From assembly GCA_903923925.1 (NCBI GenBank), contig CAIXZF010000115.1, positions 1-64,000 on the forward strand: 64,000 bases of DNA. Reading direction: 5' to 3'. Origin of the DNA: an uncultured Bacteroidales bacterium (GTDB lineage: Bacteria; Bacteroidota; Bacteroidia; Bacteroidales; CAIXZF01). The translations under genes were made by a program, and so were the position numbers. The notes below the pieces were generated by a model that searched no databases, was not told the DNA's origin, and was given only the letters and a program-made list of their open reading frames with translations. Below are positions 42,804-51,119 of the stretch, one piece after another; position 1 is the first letter of the stretch, and every line of letters starts with the position of its first letter.

Positions 42804-43986
42804 AAACGGGAGGATAATAGCTGAAAATTATTTTGTTAAAGATATCAAAAGAGGAGTTAAGTCCATAAACAGAGTGAATAAGATTGTTGCCGGCTCTTCC
42901 GAGTTTTTCGCGAAGGGCCTGGTCCGCAATGAGCTTTTTGTAGTTTTCGATCCAATCAGTTTCATTGTAGGAAATCAGAAGATGTTCTTCATTAACTACT
43001 TCAGGAGCAAGGCCATAAGGCACTCCAATCATTGGCAGACCGGTGGCAAGGTAATCCATTACTTTCATTGTTGATTTACCCTGGGAGTGGATAGAGATGT
43101 TTTCGGGATAAATTCCGATATCCGCAGAATTCAACAATTTGAAGAAGGTATTGCTATCCCAGGTATAGTTTTCGATATTCAGGGAAGGATGCGAAATGCT
43201 CTGACTGCAGATAACGATAAGGCGGACCGGAATAATTTTATTTATTATTTCAAGAATCGGGAGATGGTTAATCAAATGGGTACGATTGTGGAACAGACCA
43301 GTCCAGAGGATCCGGAGTTCATTTTTTATTGAGTAGTCGGTTTTTGGAAAATACTGCTCTGTATTTACAGCAATTTTCCACATATAAACCGGTTTTTTAT
43401 ATTTTTTAAAATTCTGAAGCAGGAAATCGTTGGTGAGGGTTACTTTATCGACATACCTAAGCGTATTTTCAACAAGAATTGGTTGAGAATAAAAAACGGC
43501 ATCCCAGAAATCGATGGTAATATTTGAATTCAGTTTGCGTAAAAGTCTTTCAAGGTAAGGGTAAGTGAGGTCGTAGTAGAGCGGGAACAGTCCTCGTTGA
43601 ATAAAAGCAGCCTCATAATTTCTGGCTTTTAGAACCTGGAGGATTCTTTTCCAGAGTACATCGATATAAAACCAGTACTGTACATATTTTGGTTTACTGA
43701 ACACATTTCTGAAATGATCATCGGTGAATAAATCACAGATATAGAATTCAATATTATTTTTCTCAAGGAAGGGAACATACTCCAGAAACCTGCGAATATA
43801 GCCATCAGAACCGATGGCAGCATAGGGAAACATAATGATTGACTTCAGTTTTCGTGTTCGCGGGATGATTGGGCTAATTACACAAAGAAATATTATAATT
43901 ATCTGCAATATATTAATCCATAAGAGGAAAGCCGGATAGGCAATCCTTTCGAGGTTACGAATAAATACAGCTTTTAGATTTATCAT
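42787..43986 (-). CDS. Membrane-anchored glycosyltransferase, GT4-like; first gene of the operon
   Basis: The 399-residue product begins with MINLKAVFIRN and a long hydrophobic helix (about 15-40, including INILQIIIIFLCVISPII), unlike the other transferases here. The rest looks like GT-B: KLKSIIMFPYAAIG as the start of the first Rossmann domain, LRILWTGLFHNRTHLINHL as the donor-side start, and a KVMDYLATGLPMIGVPYG motif. It is probably an inner-membrane sugar transferase. The start was taken at the ATG at 43986 since the 16 codons before it overlap sequence close to the coaD side and are not typical. The operon promoter was not identified. Confidence 0.8.
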   Translation of the reverse strand: MINLKAVFIRNLERIAYPAFLLWINILQIIIIFLCVISPIIPRTRKLKSIIMFPYAAIGSDGYIRRFLEYVPFLEKNNIEFYICDLFTDDHFRNVFSKPKYVQYWFYIDVLWKRILQVLKARNYEAAFIQRGLFPLYYDLTYPYLERLLRKLNSNITIDFWDAVFYSQPILVENTLRYVDKVTLTNDFLLQNFKKYKKPVYMWKIAVNTEQYFPKTDYSIKNELRILWTGLFHNRTHLINHLPILEIINKIIPVRLIVICSQSISHPSLNIENYTWDSNTFFKLLNSADIGIYPENISIHSQGKSTMKVMDYLATGLPMIGVPYGLAPEVVNEEHLLISYNETDWIENYKKLIADQALREKLGRAGNNLIHSVYGLNSSFDIFNKIIFSYYPPVYDKKY

Positions 43987-44069
43987 AATTACGATAGTGT
44001 TCTGCAATATTGAATTCGGGGAATGTTCCTGCAATAATAAGAGTTATTCATCAGTTTTGGTCTTCCGTA

Positions 44070-44102
44070 TTGCTCTTTTTCGACACAGAATTGTTAAATT
44101 TG
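44070..44102 (+). promoter_or_regulatory. Promoter of coaD
   Basis: TTG at 44070-44072, 22 bases, TAAATTTG at 44095-44102. Transcription would start near 44109, which rules out the ATG at 44010 and fixes the start at 44121. Confidence 0.7.
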
Positions 44103-44120
44103 CTGTTAAATAAGGAAAAA

Positions 44121-44582
44121 ATGGCAAGAATAGCAGTATTTCCGGGGTCTTTTGATCCGTTAACGAGAGGGCATGAATCTATAGTAAGGCGTGCTGTCCC
44201 GCTTTTTGATGAAATATTTATTGCTATTGGCGAGAATGCAGAAAAGAAAGGCTTCTTTCCCGTTGAAAAGCGAATTGAATGGATTGAGCGTGTTTTCGGG
44301 GATTTGCCAACAGTAACCGTATCGACATACAGTGGATTAACAGTTGAATATTGCAGGAAAATCGGGGCTGAGTTTATCGTTCGGGGACTAAGAACATCTG
44401 CAGATTTTGAGTTTGAAAGAAGTATTGGACAGATAAACAAGCAATTAGAACCAAGTGTTGAAACTGTATTTTTTCTGACTACGCCGGAGTTTTCAGCATT
44501 AACCTCTTCTATAGTTCGGGATATAATCCGGCATGGTGGTGATCCGCTTCCATTTATACCGATTGGTTTGAAGCTGATTTAA
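44121..44582 (+). CDS. coaD: Phosphopantetheine adenylyltransferase
   Basis: CoaD transfers AMP from ATP to 4'-phosphopantetheine, the fourth step of coenzyme A synthesis. The 153-residue protein has the nucleotidyltransferase motif GSFDPLTRGH at 9-18, the RGLRTSADFEFE substrate loop and SALTSSIVRDI, which is the ISSS-type ATP loop. The length is normal. The start at 44121 follows a good promoter. It faces the large glycan operon and lies in a region (coaD, rsmD, DUF3822) that is conserved in the phylum, though here a TlpA-like gene has come between coaD and rsmD. Confidence 0.96.
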   Translation: MARIAVFPGSFDPLTRGHESIVRRAVPLFDEIFIAIGENAEKKGFFPVEKRIEWIERVFGDLPTVTVSTYSGLTVEYCRKIGAEFIVRGLRTSADFEFERSIGQINKQLEPSVETVFFLTTPEFSALTSSIVRDIIRHGGDPLPFIPIGLKLI

Positions 44583-44596
44583 TTAAACACTAAACA

Positions 44597-44620
44597 AATT
44601 TCATCAATCTCCTATGGAGA
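44597..44620 (-). repeat. Dispersed intergenic palindromic repeat, copy 3
   Basis: On the plus strand AATCTCC (44606-44612) and GGAGA (44616-44620) are inverted around a three-base spacer, preceded by AATTTCATC. The minus strand of 44597-44613 matches copies 1 and 2 at 16 of 17 bases. Confidence 0.5.
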
Positions 44621-44682
44621 ATTCAAGCAGGGGTCGAAAAAACCTACACTATTCTGAAGCTTAAGCAAACAATAAAACTGAA

Positions 44683-46104
44683 GTGCAAAAACACAAATCC
44701 TCCATATTTATTTCGAATTGTTTGGCAATTCTGGCTCTCCTTTATTCCTTGTCGGCATACTCGATAGAAACAATCATAAGCGGAAAAGCTGAATGGTTTA
44801 AAGGAGAAAAGATAAGCTTCAGTAAATATGGCGATTACATTAGCAATATTGAGGTTGTACTAAGTTCGGCAATTGTTGACAGCAGTGGAGAATTCCAATT
44901 GTTATTTGATTTAAAAGATACTATTTCGGGAAAAATTGAGATTGGCTACCAGGAGTCCGGGTTTATAATTTGCCCTGGTACAGATTATCAAATTCATATA
45001 AACAGCAGAAGTATAACAAGGTTATCGCAGGCCTTAAATCCCTTTATTGAGAAGGCATCGCTTTCGATAAGAATAATTCAGCCTGAAGGGATAGAACTCA
45101 ATGGGGAGATTTCAGAATTTCTTACACTGCTTGACACTTTTTTGCTCCTGAACAAGACCAATATTGTTGTATCTCAGTATAAAAATGCATACGACAGCCT
45201 GGTTTTAGTCCTTGCTGAACGGTTTCCCGGAAATGAAAGTAGTTTCCTGGGAAAGTATATCCGGTATAAGCTTGCAAGTTTCGACGGACTTGTTCACCGT
45301 TTAACCGAAGAACAAGCTGCTAAAAGGTATTTTATGGAAAGCAGGGTTTTGTATAGTAATCCATCGTATATGGAATCCTTCAACCAGTTTTTTGAGGGTT
45401 ATCTTCAACGAAACAGCATTAAAATTCCAAAAACAGACCTGGTTTACTGCATTAACAAGTTAACAAGTTTTAAGGCACTGACCGACAGCGCCGGTAAAGA
45501 CAAAATTCTTCGAAATGAAGAGCTTCGGGAGCTGGTTCTGCTTAAGGCGCTGAGCGAATTATTCTATTCCAAAGATTACGACAAATCGAAGATTTTAAAG
45601 ATGCTTCGCGAAGCAGCGCAATCGAAGTTCAGCGAACATAGAGAGATTTGCAGAAATCTGGAAAATAGCCTGATGCAAATGCAGACAGGGGCATTTTTAC
45701 CAGATTTCAACTTACAAAATCAGTCGGGAATAACAATTAACAGGGAGTCATTTAAGGGGCAATTTATTTATATTTCCTTTGTAACAACGTGGTGTGAAGG
45801 ATGTCTGCGGGAGCTTATTTATATTGAAAAACTTAAAGAAAAATATAAGGGAAAGGTTGAATTTGTGACGATTGTTTGCAATGAAGATTATGCGTACATG
45901 AAGAACTTTTTAAAGAATCATCTGAGTTGGAACTGGACGTTTCTAAGTCTGGATCTTAACGCAGGATTATTGAAAGATTTCAAAACAAAAGCCTTTCCTG
46001 ACTTTGTTTTTGCAGATAAAGAAGGGAAGGTACTCTCCTACCCTGCCAAAAAGCCAAGTGAAGGGATTGAAGTGGTGATTGAAAGGGTTTTGGCTGGGAA
46101 ATGA
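44683..46104 (+). CDS. Exported TlpA-like thioredoxin-fold protein
   Basis: The 473-residue protein starts at a GTG; no ATG is available for over 200 codons, and this start gives a complete signal peptide (ISNCLAILALLYSLSAYS). About 310 residues follow with an N-terminal beta domain like the DUF4369 domain of Bacteroidota TlpA proteins and a helical middle. The thioredoxin domain is at 335-470, with the redox pair C371-E-G-C374 in TTWCEGCLRE and cis-proline P439 in AFPD. It would act outside the cytoplasm as a thiol-disulfide oxidoreductase. It is the second such protein in the window. It lies between coaD and rsmD, outside any obvious functional set. Confidence 0.85.
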   Translation: MQKHKSSIFISNCLAILALLYSLSAYSIETIISGKAEWFKGEKISFSKYGDYISNIEVVLSSAIVDSSGEFQLLFDLKDTISGKIEIGYQESGFIICPGTDYQIHINSRSITRLSQALNPFIEKASLSIRIIQPEGIELNGEISEFLTLLDTFLLLNKTNIVVSQYKNAYDSLVLVLAERFPGNESSFLGKYIRYKLASFDGLVHRLTEEQAAKRYFMESRVLYSNPSYMESFNQFFEGYLQRNSIKIPKTDLVYCINKLTSFKALTDSAGKDKILRNEELRELVLLKALSELFYSKDYDKSKILKMLREAAQSKFSEHREICRNLENSLMQMQTGAFLPDFNLQNQSGITINRESFKGQFIYISFVTTWCEGCLRELIYIEKLKEKYKGKVEFVTIVCNEDYAYMKNFLKNHLSWNWTFLSLDLNAGLLKDFKTKAFPDFVFADKEGKVLSYPAKKPSEGIEVVIERVLAGK

Positions 46105-46119
46105 TAAAAACTTAGTGTG

Positions 46120-46671
46120 CTAGTTTGACTGATGTGCGGATGTTAGCTGGAAAAAAGTGAAGTGAACTTTGCCGTAGTTGCGGGTGTGGTGAAAAGCGGG
46201 GTGGGATGAGAAATCGCTGGTGGGACCATGTTCAAGGATCAGCCAGCCCTCTGGTTTTAGGGTAGAAACAAGGATTTTATCGGGTAATTCGTCAGCATGT
46301 TCCATATCGTAAGGAGGGTCTGCAAAAACGAGATCGAATTTTTTCTGGCTTCGGAAAAGAAAGCTGAATACATCAGCTTTCATCACTTTAATGTTGATAA
46401 AGCCCAGTTCTTCGATTACTTTTGAAATGAAAGAAACACATTTAAGGTTATTATCAACAGCCACAACCTCTTTGCATCCGCGGGAAGCAAATTCGAATGT
46501 AATGTTTCCAGTACCAGCGAACAGATCAAGAACTTCCATTTCAGAGAATTCGAGAAATGTATTAAAAATATTAAACAGGCTTTCCTTTGCCAGATCAGTT
46601 GTTGGGCGGACAGGGAGGCCAGTTGGAGGATTTATCCTTCTTCCCCTGTGAGTACCAGTTATTATTCGCAT
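46120..46671 (-). CDS. rsmD: 16S rRNA guanine-966 N2-methyltransferase
   Basis: RsmD methylates G966 of 16S rRNA. The 183-residue protein starts MRIITGTHRGRRI, with the AdoMet-binding DLFAGTGNITFE at 49-60 and the catalytic DPPY at 118-121. The length and motif order are normal. The first ten bases overlap the end of the DUF3822 gene, so the two are co-translated. The 15-base gap to the converging TlpA-like gene contains no terminator. Confidence 0.95.
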   Translation of the reverse strand: MRIITGTHRGRRINPPTGLPVRPTTDLAKESLFNIFNTFLEFSEMEVLDLFAGTGNITFEFASRGCKEVVAVDNNLKCVSFISKVIEELGFINIKVMKADVFSFLFRSQKKFDLVFADPPYDMEHADELPDKILVSTLKPEGWLILEHGPTSDFSSHPAFHHTRNYGKVHFTFFQLTSAHQSN

Positions 46672-47522
46672 GCCAGGAGATAAAAGATGTTATCGAGTTG
46701 AAGTTGGTTAAGACCTTTTGATCCTTTAGTGTACTTTTCTGTTTTCAGTGTAACATTAAAAGCTAATGAAATATTAGGAATTGCTTTTTTAAGTGTTGTA
46801 ATTACAGCTGATTTGGGACCAATATCTCCACTAAAATCAATACCATAATCGTTAGCATATTCAAGTGAATGTATTGTATTTAAAAGAAAAAATAAGGTTT
46901 CATCAGGATCAGAAGTGATAATCTGGTTGTAATACCGGATAGTATTATTATCAGGAATAAGAATCTCAATACCATCTTTAAAAAAAGAACAAAATACCTT
47001 ATTGAGAGAAGTTTTCTTACCGGATAATTCCATTCTGAATTTGTTAATTAAAACAGTACCAGAATGATAGAGCGCAAAAACACCATTAAAGATATCCATT
47101 GCAGTTTTAACATAGGGAGGAACAGCTGCAAGCAAATTGATTTTTAATTCATCCAGGCGGTTTATATTTGTCGGGAGAGTGCTTATTTCTTTCTGATGCA
47201 GGATAAGGTAATAATCCCTTTCACCTGGGTCGAACCATTCATCTGGAACCAATTCGAAAGTTGAAGTATAGAACATTAACTTACAGCTGGCAAAATCGGT
47301 AGGTTCGCAGGGGAGTTTTTCTTTAAGGGTGAACAACAAGTCTCTAACAGACTCATTATCTGTACATTCAGCAACAACAAGGAATAAAAGAGTTTCAGAA
47401 TGCGTATCAGCGATTGCTAATTTGCCCTGATTATTAGAAATATCGAGTAATAGCGAACAAATGCCCGGGTTAAATTTGCTTAACTGTTTGTGTTTGAAGA
47501 GTGTATTTATTTTAACTGCCAT
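46662..47522 (-). CDS. DUF3822-family protein
   Basis: The 286-residue protein has no signal peptide. Its two halves repeat an actin-like pattern of strands (LLLDISNNQGKLAIAD and KVFCSFFKDGIEILIPDN), and the C-terminus ends YTKGSKGLNQLQLDNIFYLLACE. It fits DUF3822, a Bacteroidota family of unknown function usually placed upstream of rsmD, as here. The ATG at 47522 was chosen because the promoter's -7 element covers 47541-47548 and leaves no room for the longer form. Confidence 0.8.
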   Translation of the reverse strand: MAVKINTLFKHKQLSKFNPGICSLLLDISNNQGKLAIADTHSETLLFLVVAECTDNESVRDLLFTLKEKLPCEPTDFASCKLMFYTSTFELVPDEWFDPGERDYYLILHQKEISTLPTNINRLDELKINLLAAVPPYVKTAMDIFNGVFALYHSGTVLINKFRMELSGKKTSLNKVFCSFFKDGIEILIPDNNTIRYYNQIITSDPDETLFFLLNTIHSLEYANDYGIDFSGDIGPKSAVITTLKKAIPNISLAFNVTLKTEKYTKGSKGLNQLQLDNIFYLLACE

Positions 47523-47540
47523 AGTTACAAACTTGAGTTC

Positions 47541-47569
47541 CAAAATTAGAACAATTTATCGTTGTTCAA
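47541..47569 (-). promoter_or_regulatory. Promoter of the DUF3822-rsmD operon
   Basis: On the minus strand TTG (47567-47569), 18 bases, TAATTTTG (47541-47548). Its -33 element lies three bases from that of the opposite mntP promoter. Confidence 0.7.
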
Positions 47570-47593
47570 GCCAGAAAAAAGCCATTAACTTTG
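47562..47593 (+). promoter_or_regulatory. Promoter of mntP
   Basis: TTG at 47562-47564, 21 bases, TAACTTTG at 47586-47593. A purine-rich GGGAGGGAG precedes the start codon, which is unusual here and may act as a ribosome binding site. The leader is about 10 bases long, so there is no space for a manganese riboswitch. Confidence 0.7.
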
Positions 47594-47609
47594 CCGGGAG
47601 GGAGCAAAT

Positions 47610-48173
47610 ATGGAAATAATCACTTTACTACTTATTGGAATCGGGCTTTCGTTTGATTCCTTTGCAGCATCCATTACAAGTGGTGTTGCGAAGAATAAGA
47701 TCAGGTTCTGGCAGGCGACGAGGATAGCGTTTTCGCTGGCATTTTTCCAGGCACTGATGCCTGTTTTAGGCTGGCTTGTGGGAATACGAATACTGCACCT
47801 GATACAAACTATAGATCACTGGATAGCTTTTGGATTGCTTTTAATTCTGGGTTTAAAGATGATTTGGGAGAGTTTACAGAAGAGTGAAGAGGAAAAAAAC
47901 TTTGATCCGCTCAATCTGCTTGTGTTGCTCGGCATGTCGCTGGCAACCAGTATCGATGCCTTTGTTGTCGGAATAAGTTTTGGCTTTCTGAAGGTCAATA
48001 TTTTACTGGCAACCTTTGTTATTGGTTCAATAACATTCATTATTTCGATGCTTGGAATACTTTTCGGAAAAAAGACAGGCAGCAGATTCGGAAAGAAAAT
48101 GGAAATCGTCGGAGGGCTGATTCTAATAGGGATAGGCACAAAAATTCTTATCGAGCATCTCTATTTCCAATAG
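47610..48173 (+). CDS. mntP: Manganese efflux pump MntP
   Basis: The 187-residue protein has six membrane helices in two repeats of three. Each repeat has the conserved aspartate motif: GLSFDSFAASITSG at about 12-25 and ATSIDAFVVGISFG at about 110-123. MntP exports manganese and protects against excess. The gene is single. It ends one base before the end of the converging S8 protease gene. Confidence 0.93.
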   Translation: MEIITLLLIGIGLSFDSFAASITSGVAKNKIRFWQATRIAFSLAFFQALMPVLGWLVGIRILHLIQTIDHWIAFGLLLILGLKMIWESLQKSEEEKNFDPLNLLVLLGMSLATSIDAFVVGISFGFLKVNILLATFVIGSITFIISMLGILFGKKTGSRFGKKMEIVGGLILIGIGTKILIEHLYFQ

Positions 48174-48174
48174 T

Positions 48175-51012
48175 TTATTCCAGATTTATCATTTTAATGT
48201 TTCTGATTTCAGAGTTGGTTCTTATATTCAATAAAAACATGCCTTTTGGCTTGAGAGAAAGGGGAAATGAATGCATACCCGGGTTTAAAACGCCAGAATA
48301 AATTGTTTGAATAATCCTTCCCTGCAAGTCTGTAATTATTACGTCCGTATTTTCCGTTCTTTCTGTGTTAAAGGTTAAAACAGTCTGATTGCAAAAAGGA
48401 TTAGGAGTCAGAGTTGGTGAAATCGAAAGATATTTATCCGGATCATCAATGCCAATCGCATTATTGTAACGCATTCTGGCTCTAAGCGCAGAGGCTTTGA
48501 GATCTTCAGTATAATCGCCACCGATAAGGGCGAAAGCAACAACGAGGGAATCGCCAGGAGGCAGCAGGAAAGGGCCGGAGCTAAGCATATCGGCTACATC
48601 ATTGCCGGAAGTTTGCATACCAGCCTGATTACGGAATGATTTAAGTGCCACATACTTCTCGTTAGTTGAAAAACCATCAGAAAGATTAATGCTTGAATTT
48701 GCACCATTCAAATCGAAGGCATAATGTTTTACCGGGCCGTTTGTGATAAGGCTGATGCCTGTCATTGGCCAGCCATCAATATAAAAAGTATATCCCATGC
48801 GTGTTGCAGAATCCCAGGCCACGCGGTTTGAACCCGCAGTAAAAGTTGTTATATCCCAATCAAGGAAGATCCCTGCATAAAGGAAATTTACTGCTGCAGA
48901 AGTTGTGTTCCTGATTGTATATTCATAAATAATATATTTTTTATCCTCTACATTGTTCCAGCTGTATGTTTTCTGTTTTATTTCGGCACCAATTGCAGAT
49001 GAAGCAGCGAGAGAATCATTGAAAACAGCCTGTGTTTCAACATCTGCCTTTAGCGGATTTGCAAGAATATGAACCTTTTCAATTGTTTTGAAATCGTTAT
49101 CATAGCCGGTATGCGCTGCATTAATAACAGCATCGGAAACTTTTGTATAGGAAGCTCCCAGCATAAATCCGCCACTTGAGAGGTAGGAATTCCAGTTATT
49201 GTAACTAAAACCGATGCCCTGGCCATTGTAATCATCGTTGTATCCAATCCTTCCTTTGCTGGTAACAGTGGTTTTCAGTGTTCCATTCGAAAGCGTGAGG
49301 AAATCAGCTGCGAGAACGATTGGTGTAAATTCGAATGTTTTGTGATAAGCATCCGTATATGTAAGCTTCAGAAAAGCGGTTTCAGATGTTTGCGCAGCAG
49401 GATTTACAACAAATCTGAAGGGGAGGTTTAAATTATTAACAGAATCAGAAGCATTGAGGTTTCCCGGAGTAAATATACTGTCGATTAGTGTGATTCCCGG
49501 AGATGTGGAAGACAGTTTAATACTCAGGCCAGGGGCAAGACTGAGGTAATTGAAGAAAACTGCTTTCATGGCTACAGTATCGCCAGGGCCGGGTGACTGA
49601 GAATTTGAAACCTGGTAAACAACACTTTTCAACCTAACAGAGGATAAGCTATCCTGAGAAATGGCTTTTAAAAGGTTAATTCTGCCCATCCCGAGTTTGG
49701 TTGCGTAAGGGATATTGGGAGCAAGATAATCGATGCTATCGCAGGAAACACGGAGTTTCTCAGCAAGCTGGAGTGCTGATAACTGTGGATAATGCGATTT
49801 AACAATAGCAGCCGCCCCAGAAACTACAGCCGAAGCCATTGAAGTACCGGAAAGACTTTTATAGAAATACGGATAATCCCAGGTGGAAAGTATGTCTTTC
49901 CCGGGAGCACAAACATCAACAAAATATCCATACGTGGAAGCATAGCCAGAATAGACGAACATTTTATTATCACTGGCATCTGTTGCAGCCACACTCAATA
50001 CGTTATCGTAGGAAGCAGGATAATACGGAATTTCGAGTCCATCGTTTCCTGCGGCTGCAACAACCAGGGCATTTCTGTTAAACGTAGCATAATTTACAAT
50101 ATCCTGACCGAACTGTCCGGCAGTATAAGGTGCACCCCAGGAGCAATTAATTACGGCACAATTATGATCGGCAGCATAAACAATTCCTTCGAATGCCCTG
50201 GTAAATTGTCCGGCAGCATTCGCAACTTTTACGGGCAAAAACTTACATTTGAACCCCACGCCTGCCACGCCTGTGAGATTATCAGTGGAGGCAGCTGCAA
50301 TGCCGCATATAAGAACACCATGAGAAGAATTGCCACCGCCGGGTGCCACCTGAGGATCGTTGTCATTTTCGCCTAAATCCCAACCCCGGAAATTATCGAT
50401 ATACGTGTCGTTGTCGTTATCGATACCATCAACAGGATCGTTATAGTTATATTTCAGATTATCAATCAAATCCTCATGATCATCGTCGGTGCCTGTATCT
50501 GTGATCCCAATAACGACAGAAGAATCGCCCTGTTCAAGCTCCCATGCTTCGTATGCCTTTATCTTAGCGATATAATATTCGTTCCCGATTTTAGGGTCGT
50601 TTGGAATATACATCGGAAGCGGAACAAACTTAGGTTCAACATATTCAAAAATGCCTGTATTTCTGAGCATACCAAGTACTTTTCCAAGAGACAGGCCGGA
50701 TTGGTAATGCACTTCATAAATCAGTGAGATATCAACAAGTGGAAATCCAAAAGCATTCAGTTTTTTTTCAGGAGGCTGATGAAGAGGAAATACTTTAGCA
50801 GTCTGATTCACTTTAAGAACATCAAAAAGTTGGTTAAGTTCATGGTTATTGATTTTCTGAGACTTACAAGAATTTCTGTATTCAGGTTTTACTTTCGCCA
50901 TTAAGGTACCTTTTAAAATATACGATTCATTCTTATATTCTGATTGCGCATTAACTCCTGACAGGAGAATACAGAGAGCGCATAAGAGCAAAAAGAACTG
51001 TTTTGTAGGCAT
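48175..51012 (-). CDS. Subtilisin-like (S8) protease with T9SS sorting domain
   Basis: From the ATG at 51012 the product has 945 residues and a signal peptide (KQFFLLLCALCILLSGVNA). An N-terminal propeptide-like region is followed by the S8 domain with the catalytic triad D172 (GITDTGTD), H231 (NSSHGVL) and S391 (SGTSMASA), and oxyanion N323 (AAGNDG). The loop DGIDNDNDTYIDN is typical of Ca-binding members. A beta-rich middle and a T9SS type A domain (TLTPNPFCNQTV, ending KMINLE) complete it. It is probably a secreted or surface-bound serine protease. The earlier in-frame ATG at 51072 lies beyond the promoter and is unlikely. Confidence 0.92.
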   Translation of the reverse strand: MPTKQFFLLLCALCILLSGVNAQSEYKNESYILKGTLMAKVKPEYRNSCKSQKINNHELNQLFDVLKVNQTAKVFPLHQPPEKKLNAFGFPLVDISLIYEVHYQSGLSLGKVLGMLRNTGIFEYVEPKFVPLPMYIPNDPKIGNEYYIAKIKAYEAWELEQGDSSVVIGITDTGTDDDHEDLIDNLKYNYNDPVDGIDNDNDTYIDNFRGWDLGENDNDPQVAPGGGNSSHGVLICGIAAASTDNLTGVAGVGFKCKFLPVKVANAAGQFTRAFEGIVYAADHNCAVINCSWGAPYTAGQFGQDIVNYATFNRNALVVAAAGNDGLEIPYYPASYDNVLSVAATDASDNKMFVYSGYASTYGYFVDVCAPGKDILSTWDYPYFYKSLSGTSMASAVVSGAAAIVKSHYPQLSALQLAEKLRVSCDSIDYLAPNIPYATKLGMGRINLLKAISQDSLSSVRLKSVVYQVSNSQSPGPGDTVAMKAVFFNYLSLAPGLSIKLSSTSPGITLIDSIFTPGNLNASDSVNNLNLPFRFVVNPAAQTSETAFLKLTYTDAYHKTFEFTPIVLAADFLTLSNGTLKTTVTSKGRIGYNDDYNGQGIGFSYNNWNSYLSSGGFMLGASYTKVSDAVINAAHTGYDNDFKTIEKVHILANPLKADVETQAVFNDSLAASSAIGAEIKQKTYSWNNVEDKKYIIYEYTIRNTTSAAVNFLYAGIFLDWDITTFTAGSNRVAWDSATRMGYTFYIDGWPMTGISLITNGPVKHYAFDLNGANSSINLSDGFSTNEKYVALKSFRNQAGMQTSGNDVADMLSSGPFLLPPGDSLVVAFALIGGDYTEDLKASALRARMRYNNAIGIDDPDKYLSISPTLTPNPFCNQTVLTFNTERTENTDVIITDLQGRIIQTIYSGVLNPGMHSFPLSLKPKGMFLLNIRTNSEIRNIKMINLE

Positions 51013-51038
51013 TGTCATCAATAGTGACTTTTGATGCA

Positions 51039-51073
51039 CAAAAATATAGCATAAATCAAAGGATTTTAACAAA
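51039..51073 (-). promoter_or_regulatory. Promoter of the S8 protease gene
   Basis: On the minus strand TTTG (51070-51073), 23 bases, TATTTTTG (51039-51046). Transcription would start near 51032, which supports the start codon at 51012 or 51018. Confidence 0.55.
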
Positions 51074-51119
51074 TCACGAAGAAATCGGCAATAAATGATT
51101 TGAAATGCAGACAGCTAAG

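Noticed and set aside
47544-47609. Manganese (yybP-ykoY type) riboswitch upstream of mntP
   Set aside because: The predicted leader is about ten bases long, far too short, and both divergent promoters fill the gap.
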